Positions 5,002 through 5,030 of a stretch of DNA of 5,030 bases are shown here, piece by piece. The notes under the pieces are model-generated. The model had not been told where the DNA came from and did no database searches. It saw only the letters and a program-made list of their open reading frames with translations. The stretch is taken from NCBI GenBank assembly GCA_038214135.1, contig JBBQSD010000240.1, positions 1 to 5,030 on the forward strand, in the 5' to 3' direction. This stretch comes from JANLSE01 sp038214135 (GTDB lineage: Bacteria > Chloroflexota > Chloroflexia > Chloroflexales > Roseiflexaceae). The stretch's first letter is position 1. Each line of letters starts with the position of its first letter. Both the position numbers and the translations under genes were made by a program.

Positions 5002-5022
5002 CCGCGCGGCTTCAGCCCGCGG
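5002..5022 (-). repeat. REP-like hairpin 5 (TTCA orientation, bulged subtype)
   Basis: CCGCG pairs with CGCGG and GGC with GCC around a TTCA loop, with an unpaired C at 5007. Read on the other strand, this is the structure of hairpin 2 (3432-3452), with G in place of A at the bulge. It is followed by TGGGGAGG, similar to ATGGAGAGG after hairpin 3. Confidence 0.8.
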
Positions 5023-5030
5023 TGGGGAGG

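Noticed and set aside
4854..5030. Frame open from ATG 4854 to the right window edge, with AGGAAG upstream
   Set aside because: Most of its codons come from the two REP hairpins and the 15-bp tandem repeat (HPQAEACG, MVAESVVAQS), and nothing resembles a protein family. It is probably chance, though the window ends before a stop is seen.

Overview
The window looks like part of a Chloroflexota (Chloroflexales/Herpetosiphon-like) chromosome. This rests on moderate GC content, many short GC-rich palindromes in the intergenic DNA, a mosaic of Uma2, PIN-toxin and alpha/beta-hydrolase genes, and an oxidoreductase whose dinucleotide loop resembles one I associate with that phylum. The assignment is by recollection of protein style, not by any search.

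Layout: (1) 1-773, minus strand: the N-terminal 257 residues of a membrane sensor protein (four-helix DUF4118/KdpD-like segment, then a PAS domain). It runs off the left edge and starts at ATG 773. (2) 774-1285: a long intergenic region with two abutting perfect palindromes (871-894), a GC-rich hairpin patch (about 1088-1190) and, at its right end, a consensus-like sigma-70 promoter with an operator-like palindrome. (3) 1286-1977, plus strand: an intact Phd/YefM antitoxin and PIN-domain VapC-type toxin operon overlapping at GTGA. (4) 1988-3384, minus strand: a gene graveyard. In transcription order it holds an alpha/beta hydrolase that has lost its core and changed frame (3384-3006), a 38-nt near-perfect hairpin (2946-2983), a small ORF with a strong ribosome-binding site (2920-2729), an Uma2 nuclease cut by an early TAG (2751-2275, detached tail to 2137), and a short PIN-domain relic (about 2122-1988). 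(5) 3385-3745: noncoding DNA with an inverted pair of REP-like hairpins enclosing three copies of a 24-bp tandem repeat, then a hairpin beside the next gene. (6) 3746-4834, plus strand: an intact Gfo/Idh/MocA oxidoreductase. (7) 4835-5030: a second inverted REP pair, again enclosing a short tandem repeat.

The genes do not form one pathway. The toxin-antitoxin pair is a self-contained, probably autoregulated module, the oxidoreductase has its own ribosome-binding site, and the sensor gene reads away to the left. I found no convincing new biological system. The most noteworthy signals are three independently decayed genes in about 1.4 kb and the repeated architecture of inverted REP hairpins around tandem repeats.
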